Below are positions 6,275 to 6,513 of a stretch of DNA of 6,513 bases, piece after piece. The translations under genes and the position numbers were made by a program. The notes below the pieces were generated by a model. It was not told the DNA's origin. It worked only from the letters and a program-made list of their open reading frames with translations, and searched no databases. How positions within the stretch are numbered: position 1 is the first letter of the stretch; every line of letters starts with the position of its first letter. This DNA comes from Actinomycetota bacterium (GTDB lineage: Bacteria; Actinomycetota; Actinomycetes; Nanopelagicales; Nanopelagicaceae): positions 1-6,513 of the forward strand of contig WLNK01000054.1 of the NCBI GenBank assembly GCA_009699795.1, read 5' to 3'.

Positions 6275-6513
6275 TAACAATTGCTGCCCTGCTTTTTAGT
6301 TCATCATTTGAACCCATTGGGCTCTGGTTCTTAGCCCCAATCGGTTTCGCATTTTTTTTCAAGAAACTTGAAGGTACGAAAAAGCCGATATACGCAAGTT
6401 TTATTTTTGCCTTAATATCTCAATCAATTATTCTCCATTGGAGTGGAAAATATGTTGGTCTATTACCTTGGGCGCTTCTTTCGTTATTACAAGCGCTCTT
6501 CTACATACCAGTA
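6268..6513 (+). CDS. lnt: Apolipoprotein N-acyltransferase Lnt (N-terminal part, 3' end outside window)
   Basis: The frame is open from ATG 6268 to the window edge and encodes 82 residues of an integral membrane protein. Hydrophobic segments lie at about 3-14, 18-31, 41-57 and 63-82. FEPIGLWFLAPIGFAFF (14-30) matches the Lnt N-terminal pattern of a short helix, F-x-P-x-x-x-W-x-L-A-P, then a second helix. The later SQSIILHWSGKYVGLLPW stretch (51-68) resembles the third to fourth helices of Lnt. Lnt adds the third acyl chain to the N-terminal cysteine of lipoproteins. The catalytic nitrilase domain (Glu-Lys-Cys) is outside the window, so activity and any fused glycosyltransferase, as in mycobacterial Ppm1, cannot be judged. 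ATG 6268 overlaps the exonuclease by 7 bases; GTG 6271 is the alternative and would make a GTGA overlap. The family call rests on the N-terminal pattern alone. Confidence 0.72.
   Translation, partial: MVITIAALLFSSSFEPIGLWFLAPIGFAFFFKKLEGTKKPIYASFIFALISQSIILHWSGKYVGLLPWALLSLLQALFYIPV

Noticed and set aside
6274..6300. A terminator between the exonuclease gene and lnt
   Set aside because: The genes overlap, so there is no room, and no GC-rich hairpin followed by a T run is seen.
1..6513. A new defence, mobile or otherwise undescribed system
   Set aside because: All eight genes belong to known core families in a conserved actinobacterial order. No repeats, att-like sites, transposase, toxin-antitoxin pair or sharp change in base composition was noticed by eye.

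Overview
The window looks like a core, vertically inherited operon from an actinobacterium with an unusually AT-rich genome. The order pafB-pafC-tatA-tatC-(lipid kinase)-helY-(5'-3' exonuclease)-lnt is an actinobacterial signature. In Mycobacterium tuberculosis, from memory, pafB, pafC, tatA, tatC and helY are consecutive and a stand-alone 5'-3' exonuclease lies just beyond. The codons here are AT-leaning and the genes are packed with almost no spacers. This suggests a streamlined, low-GC aquatic lineage such as the freshwater acI group (Nanopelagicales: Planktophila, Nanopelagicus and relatives). That placement is inference from gene order and composition, not from a marker-gene search.

Layout: all eight genes lie on the + strand. 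The window opens inside pafB (last 66 codons, to 201). pafC (194-1117) overlaps it by 8 bases. After the only appreciable gap (28 bases) come tatA (1146-1340) and, 5 bases later, tatC (1346-2125). A diacylglycerol/sphingosine-kinase-family lipid kinase (2125-2991) shares one base with tatC. helY, a large Ski2/Mtr4-like DEVH helicase (2988-5363), overlaps the kinase by an ATGA junction. A 300-residue 5'-3' exonuclease (5372-6274) follows after 8 bases. The window ends inside lnt, apolipoprotein N-acyltransferase (6268-6513, first 82 codons), which overlaps the exonuclease. There are no RNA genes, mobile elements, CRISPR arrays, repeats or convincing terminators, and no stretch over 300 bases without a gene.

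Roles: PafB and PafC are WYL-domain regulators that act together in the mycobacterial DNA-damage response. TatA and TatC form a minimal Tat translocase for folded proteins. The lipid kinase and Lnt belong to membrane lipid and lipoprotein metabolism. HelY and the exonuclease act on nucleic acids. Close packing suggests co-transcription, with translational coupling at several junctions. The mixture of repair and envelope functions reflects conserved linkage more than one pathway.

I found no evidence of a previously undescribed system. The points worth checking are a possible leaderless GTG start for tatA, a HelY lacking most of the insert seen in the mycobacterial protein, a substituted glutamate in TatC, and the placement of the lipid kinase in the cluster.
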